From positions 19,342-83,341 of the forward strand of contig VXAU01004007.1 in assembly GCA_013399695.1 (NCBI GenBank): 64,000 bases of DNA. Reading direction: 5' to 3'. Positions within the stretch are counted from its first letter, which is position 1. Every line of letters begins with the position of its first letter. Below the pieces are notes generated by a model. That model did not search any database and had not been told where the DNA came from. It was given only the letters and a program-made list of their open reading frames with translations. Source of the DNA: Formicarius rufipectus. Lineage: Eukaryota > Chordata > Aves > Passeriformes > Formicariidae. The position numbers and the translations under genes were made by a program. Of the stretch, positions 25,827 to 37,583 are shown one piece after another.

Positions 25827-25974
25827 CGGGAAGGGGAGGGGCAGCCGCAGGGAGCCCCGCGGGATCGCTCTGGACGGCGCGGGGGCGGCTGGAAAGCCCC
25901 GGGCCCGCGTAGGCGGCCCCGCCGAGCCCCCCGCCCGCCCGGCCGAGGTTCCCGTGCGGGAGCGGCCCCTGCGC

Positions 25975-26016
25975 ATGGGGGCGGCGGGGCCGAGCGCGCC
26001 GGGAGCGGCTCCCTGA
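25975..26016 (+). other. upstream ORF of 13 codons in the probable CLASP2 5' UTR
   Basis: ATG at 25975 opens a 13-codon frame closed by TGA at 26014-26016, 105 bases before the CLASP2 start codon. The start context is weak, with C at -3 and G at +4. It matters only if transcription starts upstream of 25975, which is plausible in a CpG-island promoter but not shown. Confidence 0.45.
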
Positions 26017-26121
26017 GCACCGCCGGCCTGTCGCTGCCGCCGCCCGCCCTGCCCTGCCCGCCTTCCCCACCCGGAGGCCGCGCTCCTCCTCTCCGAAAAA
26101 ACTTTTCCGCAGCGCCCGAAG

Positions 26122-26316
26122 ATGGAGCCTGCCGGCATGGATTATTTCTGCGACCAGGTACAGCAGAAGGACGTGGGCCGCAGGATGCAGATCGGCCAGG
26201 AGCTGCTGGAGTACCTGAGCGACCCGGTGAGGTCCCCTGATCTGGAGCAGGATCAGCAGCGCCTCGACAAAGTGATCGACGAATTAACAGCGTGGGTCAA
26301 CTCCAGTAATTTTAAG
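26122..26316 (+). CDS. CLASP2: CLASP2 coding exon 1 (residues 1-65)
   Basis: CLASP proteins bind microtubule plus ends through TOG HEAT domains, EB proteins and CLIPs, promote rescue and suppress catastrophe; they act at the cell cortex, Golgi and kinetochores. This exon gives the start of TOG1: YFCDQVQQKDVGRRMQ, then QELLEYLSDP, and the TAWVNSSNFK end with the conserved W58. It matches the N-terminus of vertebrate CLASP2 alpha, which has YFCAQVQQKDVG, better than CLASP1. The start at 26122 has A at -3 and G at +4, and a second in-frame Met at residue 6 is also present in the human protein. The exon ends AAG|GTAAGG in phase 0. The frame stays open to a TAA at 26398-26400, so the donor decides the end. 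Confidence 0.96.
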
Positions 26317-26404
26317 GTAAGGCTGCTCGGCGGGGCTTGGTGCGCAAAGACCATGATTCATCATGGTCGCAGAGGTACAGAGCCTCCGATTACTTTTTAA
26401 TCAG

Positions 26405-26413
26405 GTAAGAGCA
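26405..26413 (+). promoter_or_regulatory. CLASP2: alternative 5' splice site candidate after exon 1
   Basis: CAG|GTAAGA at 26402-26410 matches the donor consensus at least as well as the proposed AAG|GTAAGG. Use of it would add 88 bases to exon 1, including the in-frame stop TAA at 26398-26400, and truncate the product. Confidence 0.35.
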
Positions 26414-26929
26414 GAAATTAAACTACATTTGTACCAATTTTATTCCTCTTCCCCCCCCCCTCCCCCCACAAAGGGAAATTCCGAAGTTTTGGAAGGGTTA
26501 ATCTTCTTTCTGTTCCTCTGTCCTAAATGAAACTGTAATGTTATTTTTGTTTGTTTTGCTTTTATCGTTGGCTAAACGGTGGTTTTGCTTTGTTTTTTAG
26601 GGGCTTTTTTTACACATAGTGTTAAAAGGTCCCCCCGCAACTGTAATACTCGGGTTGTGTTTCTTATTCAGAAACAAGATAAGTGATGATTATATTTATT
26701 TATTTTTCGTTACCACTCCCATTCCATGGTCTCTGTACTTGGGTGTAAGGTTTCATGGGATTGCCATCGTTTTCTGCAGGCCGTAAAGAGTGGTGTTATA
26801 CCGGCATCGTACCACGCTGTGTGCATTTCATATGATTTAAGGAATAATTGGCTTCTTGGGGTTCCCATTGTAAGTTTGATGTTGTTTGTATCGTCTCTAG
26901 GTGACTTTCCTGTACGTGGGAAGTTGTAC

Positions 26930-27260
26930 AGTGTCTTCACAGCGGCCCGATGATGAATCACGTTTCGCTGTTTTCTGCGTGCGTGTGTCTTTTAGACGGA
27001 GCCGCAGGAAAACAGCGATCACTCCCGCATGCACAGTGTAACACTTGCGAATCGTTCTGACGCCGGTCAGCCGATAGGACGATTGACAGCGCACTTTTAT
27101 TGACGAGACAATCGCGTTCGCACTGGCGATTTTGTCTTTTATTTTATTTACTGTTGTCTCCCGCCGTGCGTGTGCGCGGTGCGGCCGCCGCCTGGGGGCG
27201 CTGCCGGGCCGCACTCGGCCAGGCCCGCCCAGCTCCGCCTGCTCGGGCGGGTCGCTCTTT
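26930..27260. promoter_or_regulatory. CpG-rich block in intron 1
   Basis: A second CpG-dense segment lies 600 bases after exon 1, separated from the main island by AT-rich sequence. It peaks at 27165-27255 with GCGGCCGCCGCCTGGGGGCG and CCGGGCCGCACTCGGCC. It could be a promoter-proximal enhancer, an insulator, or an alternative first exon; no start codon plus in-frame donor stands out. Confidence 0.5.
27188..27205 (+). promoter_or_regulatory. strong CTCF-like motif
   Basis: CCGCCTGGGGGCGCTGCC matches the vertebrate CTCF core consensus CCACCAGGGGGCGCT at all but two positions of the core. It lies in a CpG-rich block of intron 1, about 870 bases after exon 1, on the + strand. Such sites often mark insulators or loop anchors next to promoters. 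Occupancy cannot be judged from sequence. Confidence 0.5.
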
Positions 27261-27892
27261 GGACCTTTAAACTCAGTTTACTGAGCTTATTGTCGGGTTT
27301 TCTCTTTTCTTACACTCAGGAGGCGGGCCTATAAGGGCAGTATGTTTCTGAAATGGTTATATTTGTTTCTTTTCCTTCACTGACTTTACAACGCCAGTTT
27401 TGGGTTTTTTTTCTGGAACGTAGTGCTTCTTAAGGACTGAAAATAATAAGGCTTAACTCTATTTGCACATCTACTTTATTTATTTTGGAAGAATGTGTGG
27501 CAGTTTTGACTTGTTTGTCGTTAAAGGTCAGGTTAGTTTGAGGAAATAAAGTGTGTTGGACAAACAGAATTTATTTGTCTTTAAATTCATCATCTGATGA
27601 TGAGGACAGCTGTTGGGGATAATTGTTTACTGTGAAGCCTGGACAGATCTTTAAAAATATCCGTCTGCTTAAAGAGGAGTATCTACTTATTTAACAGCAT
27701 AATGTAAAAGTTTGTTTGTGCACTAGTCAGTTGATGGAATTGGGCATTAAATGGAAATTTTGCTTTTCAGGATGTATTTTTCATAATTTAAGACATTTTG
27801 CTTGTTGATATAAGATGACAGAGCTCCTTAGCTGTTAGGATGGTTGAGGATTATTGAGGACTGCTCAGTCTTCCACAGGCCTCAGTGACAGG

Positions 27893-28145
27893 GTCACACT
27901 GTAGTTGGGATTATGAGGGAGATCACCTACTTCAACCTCCCTGCTAAAGCAGGTTCGGGTTGCATAGAATCAGAGCCAGGCAGGTTTTGAATATCTCCAG
28001 AGGATGAGGCTCCACGACCTCTATGGGCAGCCTGTTCCAGTCCTGCCACCCATATAGTAAAGGAAGTTTCCCCTCATATTCACATGGAACTTTTTGTGTT
28101 TCAGTTTATGTCTGTTACCCCTTGTTTTGTTACTCGGTACCACTG
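27893..28145 (-). mobile_element. CR1 LINE fragment, antisense, in intron 1
   Basis: The antisense CR1 words ATGAGGCTCCACGACCTCTA, TGGGCAGCCTGTTCCAGTCC and CCTCATATTCACATGGAACT are clear, and CCCCTTGTTTTGTTACTCGG matches the usual next segment. The extreme 3' tail is weak, so the copy is old. Confidence 0.85.
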
Positions 28146-29180
28146 AAAAGATTCATGCAAGATGAGAGTATTACAGATTCTAAGAGTTTTTAAAATGCCT
28201 TGCAGAATAATTAAAGTATTTTTGTTACCTTTTCTCTATGTTCATTTACTGGTTGCTCTCTATACATACAGTGTTCTATTTCAAAGCATATTATATGCAT
28301 TATATTAATTGCAACTGCACAACTTATTGGACATTTTTCTCATGATCAATTCTGGTGTTCCTTGCTGTGGCTGCCAGTATGTGCTGCTTCAAACTGAAAA
28401 CGAAAAATTATCTGGAAAACTGGTTTGTGTCTTAGTTGTGTATTTTGTCTTACAAGCAGAGATGTTACATGTTTAAATGTTAAATCTTAATTTGTTATTA
28501 AACTCAGTGCCTGAACAATATAAAGTACTGACTACCACAGGCTTCTGTGTATTCTAAGGAAAAATATTGGTGATCTTTATTTTTGATCACGGTATTTTTA
28601 ATACATTGTTGGTCACCTTTTCCTTTACTAAGGAATGAATACATGGAGCACTTGGACAATTATGCTTATCATCTTTCTTCTTCTATCTTGCAAAAGGTGT
28701 GAGAGGTCTTCAAAGTTCCAAAGTAATGAATCCCTCCCTGCTGACATGACTGGTGATACCATGAGCAGTGATGATGACTGGAGGTTGGCTTATTAACTGC
28801 TGGCCTAGATGAATTGGAGATACAGTTGGGGAATTGAGGAAGTTTTGAGGGGAACCATTTTTTCCACTCTTTGTGATGGACATGGATAATGAGGGGATAA
28901 CTAATGTGACTTACCCTAGTTGTGCCATCTTTCCTCCTGTGTGAAAACCCTCTTCTTGCATGCAGTGCACTCTGCTGACCATACTGAAGGGAAGATGCAT
29001 GATCTGGGAGCTCAAGTCTCAGTTCTTACATTTTGTCTGCAAAGACAAAACTTTCTATAATATGCCATCGTAGAAAATTTCTGCCTCATAATCAGAAGGG
29101 AAAGGATCTGGAGGAATTGGATGGTTGATTTGGCGGACTTGAAAATGAGTGGCAAAAAAGAGAAAAGGTGTTCAGTAAAC

Positions 29181-29231
29181 AAGTTGGACTCAATGATCTT
29201 AAAGGTCTTTTCCAACGCAAGTGATTCTATG
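29181..29231 (+). mobile_element. CR1 LINE 3' tail fragment in intron 1
   Basis: About 50 bases: AGTTGGACTCAATGATCTTA, AAGGTCTTTTCCAACGCAAG and a terminal TGATTCTATG. This is a very short sense-strand CR1 end. Confidence 0.85.
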
Positions 29232-32200
29232 TTCTAAGTATGGGCTTGTTACCAGCAAGGTTGAATTAACTCATCTCAAAAAGATTTTGGCCACATAAAT
29301 AGTGATTTTGCTTTTCAGAAGCTTGCAGCTATTTGTAGTTGTTTAATAAACAACCTGGCAGTTCCAACTTCAGAAAGCCGATGGGAAAATTTCTGAGTTC
29401 ATCTAACTCGTTGAAGTTGAAAACAAAATTACTAGCTTGAGTTACTGGTAAATCAAAAAAGTGGTATTAAGAATGTGTTGTCCCATCTGCAAGTGGTACA
29501 GAGTTGTAGTAAAAGTTGGTTGCAGAACTTGGACAGTGACCTAGAGAGAGATGAGTCAGTGGTGTATTATGATGACAGTTATGATGTCTGTGCAGTCTGT
29601 GATAAATTAGCTTCCGAACACTCATGAAAGCTTTGCAACATTAGGACGTACCCAGAAGATGGGCATGATTTAAACTTCTATTTTGGATCTCATTAGAATG
29701 AAGGAATTCCTCACTGAACTGAAAATTGTTTGCTTGGTGATCTGGTTTATTTAATGTTTGTTGGGATTGACCTCTCTTACAATATAGAGCCTTGTTTTTT
29801 GGGATGTTTGTCAATCCCTGTACCCTCTCCCCTGACTCTTTTCCCAAGGCTGTGAGGAATAGAAGCAATTTAGTTGAATGCGAAGTATTGAAAGTTGAGT
29901 AGTGGTATTACTCTGCTGATACTTGTTCTCCTCAAACTCTGAAATATTTGGCAGTCTCAGAGAATTGGAACAGCGCTAATGTTTGTATTCATACTCTCCG
30001 GTGAATTTCAAGCAGGAAATTATACTCTATTCTGAGGTTATGACTACTCATTGGTATTTGCTGGTATTACTGGGTTTAGCTGGATCTTCAGTTATATGTG
30101 AGTTTTGATTAGCACATCTCTTATTTTTCTCTTGATAGTTGCATGAAATAATGACAATATTATCTAACTGTATGGTCTGGTGACTCAAACTGTTCTGTGT
30201 CTGACTCAAGTAATCTGGAAATCTGGTTTGAACTTCTGCTGAAGAGTTTTGGGATGGAGAAATACTGCTTTTCAAGCAGAGCTTTGCAAACCTTCTCTTG
30301 GCTGTTAGCACATAGTAGGATTTTTAAAAATTGTTACCCTCATAAAGATTATTTTTTGAGCAATAAATCCACCTTTCAGTTCTTTATGCAAGTCACACCT
30401 GATCAAAAATAATAAAAATCACAATTAAAATTCTGGTAGTTTCTCATGGTAATTTATACGAGAGGAGTAATTGGGAATATTTGTGACTGTGAGCAACCTT
30501 TGGATTTCCTGCCGTTGTGGTCAATATGTTTGCTTGTTTTATTCCTCAGTTGCAGCAGAAAAATAATTAATGATCACTGGTTTTATGCCAGAGCAGCAGT
30601 TTGTTTGCCATGGGAAGAAGAGAAGGCAAATCCTTAGAATTATCTTTTATTCTGTGCTTCTTGCAGAGTGAGATTCTAAGCTTCATTTGTCTCAACACCA
30701 AGTAACAAAAGATATTAAATTATCAATAACGTTACTGCCCCATTTTTTTGTTGCCTTGGTTTGGCAAGTATTTCTTTTGGTTTGTCTTCAGTTCAACAAA
30801 AGGCCAGCAGGAGGAGCTTTCCATTTCCAGAAAGGAAGGGAAGATTTGGACTGCAATTGTGCAAATAGTCAAAGACAAGTGGTTAGGATGTTTGTCTGAA
30901 GTTCTTGTGAAGAGATGGGAGCAGCTATAACTTTATTGACTGCATGTTTGTGTGCCAGGTGGAAGGTAGAATTTAAAATTATGTGAACAAAATGGAGACA
31001 CTGAGATCTGAAAAAAAGAGTAGAATTCAGAGATGAAAAATGTGAGGTCGTACATTTCACTACAAATAAATGAATGTGCAGATGCAGGATGTGGAGCATG
31101 TTATTAAATAGCAGACCTTAGGAGGAAAACGTGTGGGTTATTTTGGATATGAAGTTGAACACAAGCCAACATTTGCTACTCAAAAGGGAAATGCTGTAAT
31201 GAGTTGTAGGACTGTAACTTGCAGGACAGAGAAATGGAGTAAAAGAGGACCCACCTAAAACTTTATTTTTCAGTTACAGTATAAATCGCAGTATTTCCTT
31301 AGTCTTTGTTAGCAAATAGTGGTAATTTAAATGGCTTTGTTGGAGGAGAAATGTTTGAGCACTTTTCTCAATCTTCCTTTCTTCAAATTGTTTGTTTGAT
31401 CTTGGCTATGTGGGAGTAACTTGCCTGATTTCTATATAATGAGAATGTGGTTTGACTTGTCCATGTACGAATCCAGTTTTAGTTTTCAAGCTCAGTGCTT
31501 CAATTCTTTCTTGAGTAATAACTACTGGGTTTTTTTCATGCATTGCATGTGTCCCGTTCATGGAATTTTAAGTCAACTCTTGAATATTAGCCAAATAATC
31601 AAGCAGATGTCCAGAAGACAAGGGACACTAGGTTTAATTATTTTAAGTTTAATTAAAGCCAATTTTCTCCAGTCTTTAATTAGGAATATGGAATGTGTAG
31701 TCTCAAAGACTTAGGCATCTCCTCCAGAGGTAGAATCAACAATTCTCAGTTGCTTTGCAGCTTCACTTTGTGTTTTCCAACCTAACTGCAGTCCCTGTTG
31801 AAACAGCAGCTCTGCTGCTCCGGTGGTCAGGCGTTCTCACTGTCATTCTTGAGGCAGTTGGCTCTTTGTTGGTGTTGAATTCATTTTCCAGTGTTTCAGC
31901 AGGCTGATTTGATCTCCTGTTACAGGAGATTTAAGTGCACAAGATCAAAAATTCATGCACATTGAGAGGGGTAACAGGACTGTCCCTGTTAGCCTGCAGT
32001 TTGATTGATTTGGGTGTGAGTAGAGACCCTTCCAAAGTTCTGTGCAGTGTGTGAAGAGGCGAGAGGCATCCTGCAGAGCAGTCAATGCACGTGAGCCGTA
32101 CTGGTCCAACCTGTGCTTTTAGCAGCACTGCTGATTCAAGCAGTTTCTGTCCCTGGCTGCGGAATGGTAATGATGCGTCATGCCTTCATTGCTCCAAAGA

Positions 32201-35200
32201 GAGTGCTTGTGAGGCTGCACAGTAAACAGGCTCAGGGAAGAGATCTGACTGAGAAGATGCTTTCTCTTGTTCATTTGCTGGGCTGGTTTTCTAAAGCGGG
32301 TCACTCTTCAGCCGCATGAATGTGTCTACCCACAGTGGAGGAGCTGGTGCAGAGGTAGGAGTAAGTAGCAGAGAATCACTGTATATTTAATAAAGTTTAA
32401 ATAAGAGGAAATGAAAAAGGAAATAAGAGGCCTTGGTCACAGAAATAATTATATTCTTTTGGAAGAACTAAGTCCTTAAATAAAGTGGTTTTTATTTTGC
32501 TCCATCAGTGTCATTCAGAAGTCTTTTGAGGGTAATTTTCTTGGGGAGGAAAAGATTTTTTTTTAAATTATTTATTATTTATAAATACCATACATCTTGT
32601 AGTCTTCTCACTACTCTTAAAGGGGCTCTGTCTTGAAACCTTTTCCACTGCAGCACATGAAGTTTAAGCCAGACAATCTCAAAAAGAAAATGGCTTACAA
32701 TGTCAGGTGTTGCTGCATCGCATACTTTTGCTTTGTGTTCACTGTCCTTGGGACATTATCTATGAAAAATTTATGGCAGTAGTCAGTGGAGGAGTGTTTA
32801 ATGTACATGTAAAGCAAACTGTAGATACTCCTGTAATGTCTGCAGTTCAGGATCAAGCTGGAGGAAGTACATGAATTTTATAATGCTGATCACTGTATTG
32901 TCAACAGAATACAGAACAGTTTAGAGATCACACTTTCAGTTCCAACTCAAGTCAGTTTGAAGGTAATGAAAGACAGAAGGTTGTAAACTTTTTTTCTCAT
33001 AACCATTTTGTTGTTACAGTAATACGAACTTCAGAATTGGCTAAATGTTTCTTAATGCAAGGAGAGAAATGGTAAGGTGTTAAAGTTCCGAACTTGGAGA
33101 AAGGGCATTAAAACATAGTTTCATTTTTTTATAAGCTTTAAAACTTTTATGAGCGTATTATGTTTGCTTTTTCTGTTTAGAGTACGATCACCTTCACAAG
33201 GCCCTCCCAGAGCTGTGCCTGTGGAGAAGGTCCTCTCAGAAGCCAGACCTTTTCAAAAGCCAAAGGTTTTCAGTATCATCAGTCTCTGGATAAATATGGG
33301 CACTTCATTCAGCTGTCCTCTGGTGGTGTAGGTACTTGAACTGCAGTGCTGCAATGTTTTGTGGTTGGTCATCACAGGAGAGTTACGAATGGAACATCAT
33401 CAGTAGAAGTTTGGTAGTCCATCGACCTTTTGAGACAATGAGGGTTGCGGCTGATGTGTAGTTTTAACAGTAGCAATGACAGGATACTCTCCGTCGAAAG
33501 AGTCCAAAGTACTGTTGCAAAATGTTGTTTTTAAGTGAATAACTTTGCACTTTTAGGTAGAGGAGTCTCTGCATTGATAATGAACTTGTTTGAAACTGTT
33601 GAACTTGAAGACTTTCTTAGATTATTAGCAATTCTGTCTCTCTCCTTGCAATGTGATGTATGTTAAAAAAAAAAATCATAGACACTATTGGAATTGGAAG
33701 CATGTCATTTGTACCCTTGATGAAAGAAGCAAAAGAATGGAAATAAATGCTTTCTTGTCAGCTAAAATATCTAAAGTATAGGTGACCTGTGTGGTAACTT
33801 CAGCAACTGGGACTGCAGTTTTGGCTGCTATCAGCAGAGGCAGCTGCTGCTGATGGGCAGGGAGACTGAAGATGACATGGCTGAGACCAAAGAACCACAT
33901 GGGTTGAAGAATTGACCAAGGAAAATGGAAACTTCCTTCTGCCCCTGGAGCCAGGGGCACTTTTTTGTATCTGTGCAAGCTTTTGGGTTAAGGGAAGAAA
34001 GGGTAGATCTCAGTGGGTGAGGTGGATAGAACTGTTGTGGAAAACAGTACAGGAATCAAAAAGTGATGGAGCATCCTGTGCAGCAGGAGAGCAGAAGTGT
34101 ATCCAGGAAAAACAGCAGAGAGAACTAAGAATATGAAACTTGAAGAAGCAAAGCACAGGAGACTGCATGTTTTTATTTCATTTTGAGCTACCTGCAAGGT
34201 GCTTGAGATGATCTGAGAATTGCAAAAGTGCACCTTTGGTCTTGGCTGACAATAGTTTAGAAAAAAATCTCATGAAGTTCTTGCATATGTCTTGTTCCAG
34301 CCCTGCATGCTGGAAGAATGCTTGTTCTTGCAGGGCGTAGTTGTTTGGCATGCTGTCTTCTCTTTGTCAGTAATTGTTAGTGATACCACAGCTGTCCCCA
34401 TGGTGACAGGAAGTCCAGTGCCTTAACTTCATTCTTCAGAATTGCAGATAGTGACCTCCATGAGTCCCCCATTAGATTCTCATGACTGGTTCACAGATTG
34501 TGATCTGCAGAATTTGTATTTCCATATAGAATTCAGAGGTCCTATGACAAGGGCATTCTATCCTTGGTATCTATCCAAGGACATTCATATTTTGGTCATT
34601 TGGCAACTAGAGGTAGTTTCCTGGTAGTGTTCTGCCCCTAGATGGCCCCCACAGGCATGGGAAATTACAAAATCACTGTGAGAATAACAATAAGCATGCT
34701 CGGTTATCCAGGGTTGCTTTGAAGGACAGTATCTATTTTCCTAGCAAAAACAGAAGAGCAGGGGCAGTTTAGAAAGTGAGTGTATAAAAAGGACAAGCTG
34801 TCAAGCAGGAATAAGCTTAATTACTGATCACTGATTCAATTCATATTTGTATTTTGTTTGGGATATCTTGATTCCACTAAAGAGTGGTCCTTTTTTATCC
34901 AGAACAGAGACAATATTTCTCAGTTGATTCGGCAATTTTGTTGTGATCTGAGAAGTCAGGGATGGTCCTGAACACTGTCAAAGAATAGTTCAACAACTAA
35001 GCAACTCCAGTTCAAATGAGTCTAAATTTATTTTCCCCTATGAACTTTAAAAGCAGTGTTGAAATGCTTCAGGACAATAGTGAACTGATGAAACAGTCTC
35101 AACATACAAAGGCTCTTTCTAAACAGCAAGCAAAAGGCTTAATGAATGCAAAGTAAGAAACAAATACATTGACTTTAATCCCAGAAGGTATTCATCCCTC

Positions 35201-37504
35201 ATTGGAGTTGGTGGAGAAAGAGCAATGATGCTAGTGAAAGGTTTTTCTGTTGATAGTGGAGAGCCTGTGTTGGTAAGTGGTCTCACAGAGTTTCAGAGCT
35301 TAGAACGTCTTTGTGGCAGATCAGTTCTGCCTCAACTTAGGATTTTTCTTTTTTTTTTTGAATACTGTTCATGTGGCCCCATATAAATTAAGGACTCCTA
35401 CCAAAGGGCTGCTTGAATACTGCAATACTGCACAGATGATAGCTACCAGAACTTAGTGTATCAAAACAGGGAAATGTTGAAACTCATTTACAAAACTGGT
35501 TAGAGGTAGTTCACTTGCTGTACTCTGTAGTTGTGTGGTTCAGCTGACTTGTAATGTGGAATGAGAACCGATTTTGTCAATAGAGCAGTTTCCCATTACT
35601 TCAGCTTGTGATCATATCATACTTCCTTACTCTCTAGATATTGTGACTTGTCACACGTGTTATCTTTTTTAAGTTACAGACCACAGAGGACTTGGTACAA
35701 GCTAAAGCTCACACACATGCTTTGCTGTTTTTTGGTTTCTGACCTGCTGTTGCTCAAAATGGTGGAAGTCTTCAAGACAGATTTTAGAAAGATAATCAAA
35801 TGTGCAGAGAAGAGAGGGAGACTGTGTAAAGTACCTTCACAGAAGGAAAGGCTACTGTTTGTGTGGTAATACATCCCAAAATATTGCATCAAAAAGTGAC
35901 AACTTTTAAGATACAAGTGTAAGATGTGACTCGTAGTCAGGAAACAGAAGCATAGGAAAGCAATGTATATCCAGAATGAATTTCTTATTTTTTCAGATGT
36001 TATTTTTTAAAAGTAGGTTTTGACTCTGATTTAATTTAGCTTGACAATCTGGAAACATTAAAGGAAAGAGTTTGTGGGAAATCTTGACATTACCATAGAA
36101 GTTGATTTATAGTTTTTTGTTTAAGTAAGTTATCAGTTATAGTATTCTCTTTTCTCATCCTAAGCTGTAGATACAGTCACTTTTTGACAATGTATTAATT
36201 TAAACCAGTGATGTCATCCCCTTATACTTGCTATTCTCTGTTTCAGTGTGTAATAAAATTGAGTCCAAGTAACTTGGAACTAATGTTCATGCCTCCTCTT
36301 TAGAAGAAGATCTACTATACTAATACTAAATTTATTAAAATCTGCTTAATTATGTAGCTGCTTCTGATCTTGGGTTTTAGAGAGACCTTATTTGTCTAGT
36401 TTCTTATGGAAACAAGGTTCATGTGATCCTGTGTGCGTGGGCCATGGGTATGCACATGCTTATCCAGACAGATTTTGTTTTTTTTTGCCTGCTGTCTGAT
36501 GTGGACAGTTGTGGCAGATAAGGATCTTAAGGAAGGAGAGTGGTCCAAGAAAATATGGTTCCAAGTTTTATGAAAATAAATAGCTAATAGAGGGGAGGAA
36601 TTCTGCTCGTGGGGAAAAATCTGCAGTGTATATCTTACTAGAAAGCAAAGAGGAGTAAAAGCTGTTAAGAATGCCTGAGCTTCAGAAGGTGGTTGTTCCA
36701 CTGGTACCTTCATGGGCATCAGGTTGAGTTCACTACAAGTTTGAAAATGCAAGTTCCTAATGAACTACTGTAGTAAATTAAGAATGAAATCTTGGAAAAA
36801 TATACAGGTTCATTAACAATGAAAAAGTGTCCTGACTTGTTAAAATAATTCAGTCTAATAATTTCTGATTCTGTTTTTGTTTCTGTGTTAGTGGATATTG
36901 TTCCCTCATTTAGCTTCTCTTCATTGATGGGAAATTCCTATTAATTCCAGTCGTATTTTGAAATAATTCTTGTTTTCTGATTTGGTTTTGTTTATTTTTT
37001 TTTAAATGAGAAAATACAAAATAAAGCTTCCTAAGCTTAACAAGCAGGTGGACAAATGGTGTGGTCTGAACCACTAGGGAAAGCAATATTAGCTTTCTCA
37101 GTTATTTTCTTTTGGGAGTTTGGAAAATGATGCAATGACCTCAGTGGATGAGCTTAGTAGGCAACTTGAAGTAAACTCTTATCATCTGGGAAACCATTTA
37201 AACCTTTGTTTTGTCTGGGTTTTTCTAGTCAAAAATACAAAACAATTTCACTTCTGATATTTATTTACTTCTGTTTTAAGACAAGAACAGAAAAATCTGA
37301 AGTGCTCTGGTATAAGTAAATAAACTTGATCCATTCCAGACATATTCTGGTAACTGCCTTAATAAGGCATTATGAGCTCTTTAATTGAAACTTTAATTTA
37401 TCTTCAGGTTAAGATACAGTGTTTCAGCATGCTTGCATTTTTATGTCTAATTTGTTTAGTGGTCTGCTTTATAATATCTTTACAATATGCTTTTGCTTCA
37501 ACAG

Positions 37505-37583
37505 GTAGCGCTGCTGGGATTAGATATTTTAGGTGCCTTTGTCGACAGACTATCAGGACGCTTTAAAGCCTATATAGGAACTG
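37505..37583 (+). CDS. CLASP2: CLASP2 coding exon 2 (residues 66-91 plus one base)
   Basis: The 79-base exon reads VALLGLDILGAFVDRL, then SGRFKAYIGT, within TOG1. In human CLASP2 the equivalent begins VSLMGLEILSAFVDRL. The acceptor is CTTCAACAG after a T-rich tract, and the donor is CTG|GTAAGT. It starts in phase 0 and leaves one base (G), completed by exon 3. A 64-codon open frame at 37372-37566 runs in a different frame and is a shadow. Confidence 0.95.

Larger units (their letters stand above)
24900..26330 (+). promoter_or_regulatory. CLASP2: CLASP2 CpG-island promoter and 5' UTR
   Basis: GC content and CpG density rise sharply from about 24920 and stay high through exon 1. There are several GC boxes (GGGGGGGCGG near 25390, CCCGCCCGGCC near 25932) and no TATA box near the start codon. 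This is the usual architecture of a broadly expressed gene. The transcription start cannot be fixed from sequence. Assembly gaps at 25146, 25432-25434 and 25778-25826 fall in the most GC-rich part. Two simple repeats (25097-25127 and 25268-25388) lie within it. Confidence 0.85.
26317..37504 (+). other. CLASP2: CLASP2 intron 1 (phase 0)
   Basis: The intron of about 11.2 kb runs from GTAAGG to TTCAACAG. It contains an alternative donor at 26405, a C-run at 26451-26467, a CpG-rich block at 26930-27260 with a CTCF-like motif, an antisense CR1 at 27893-28145 and a CR1 tail at 29181-29231. I see no nested gene. The blocks at 31730-32330 and 33780-34130 have mixed composition and small open frames but no recognised family. 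Confidence 0.9.

Noticed and set aside
24548..26138. Long open frames on both strands across the CLASP2 promoter, with HPSI or WMDG repeats
   Set aside because: They are long only because CpG-rich DNA lacks stop codons, and the repeats are translations of the CCAT tract. They also run through N gaps.
26316..26400. Exon 1 reading on to the TAA at 26400 as the true end of a short protein
   Set aside because: CLASP homology stops exactly at the AAG/GTAAGG donor, and exon 2 continues it in phase; the extension has no similarity.
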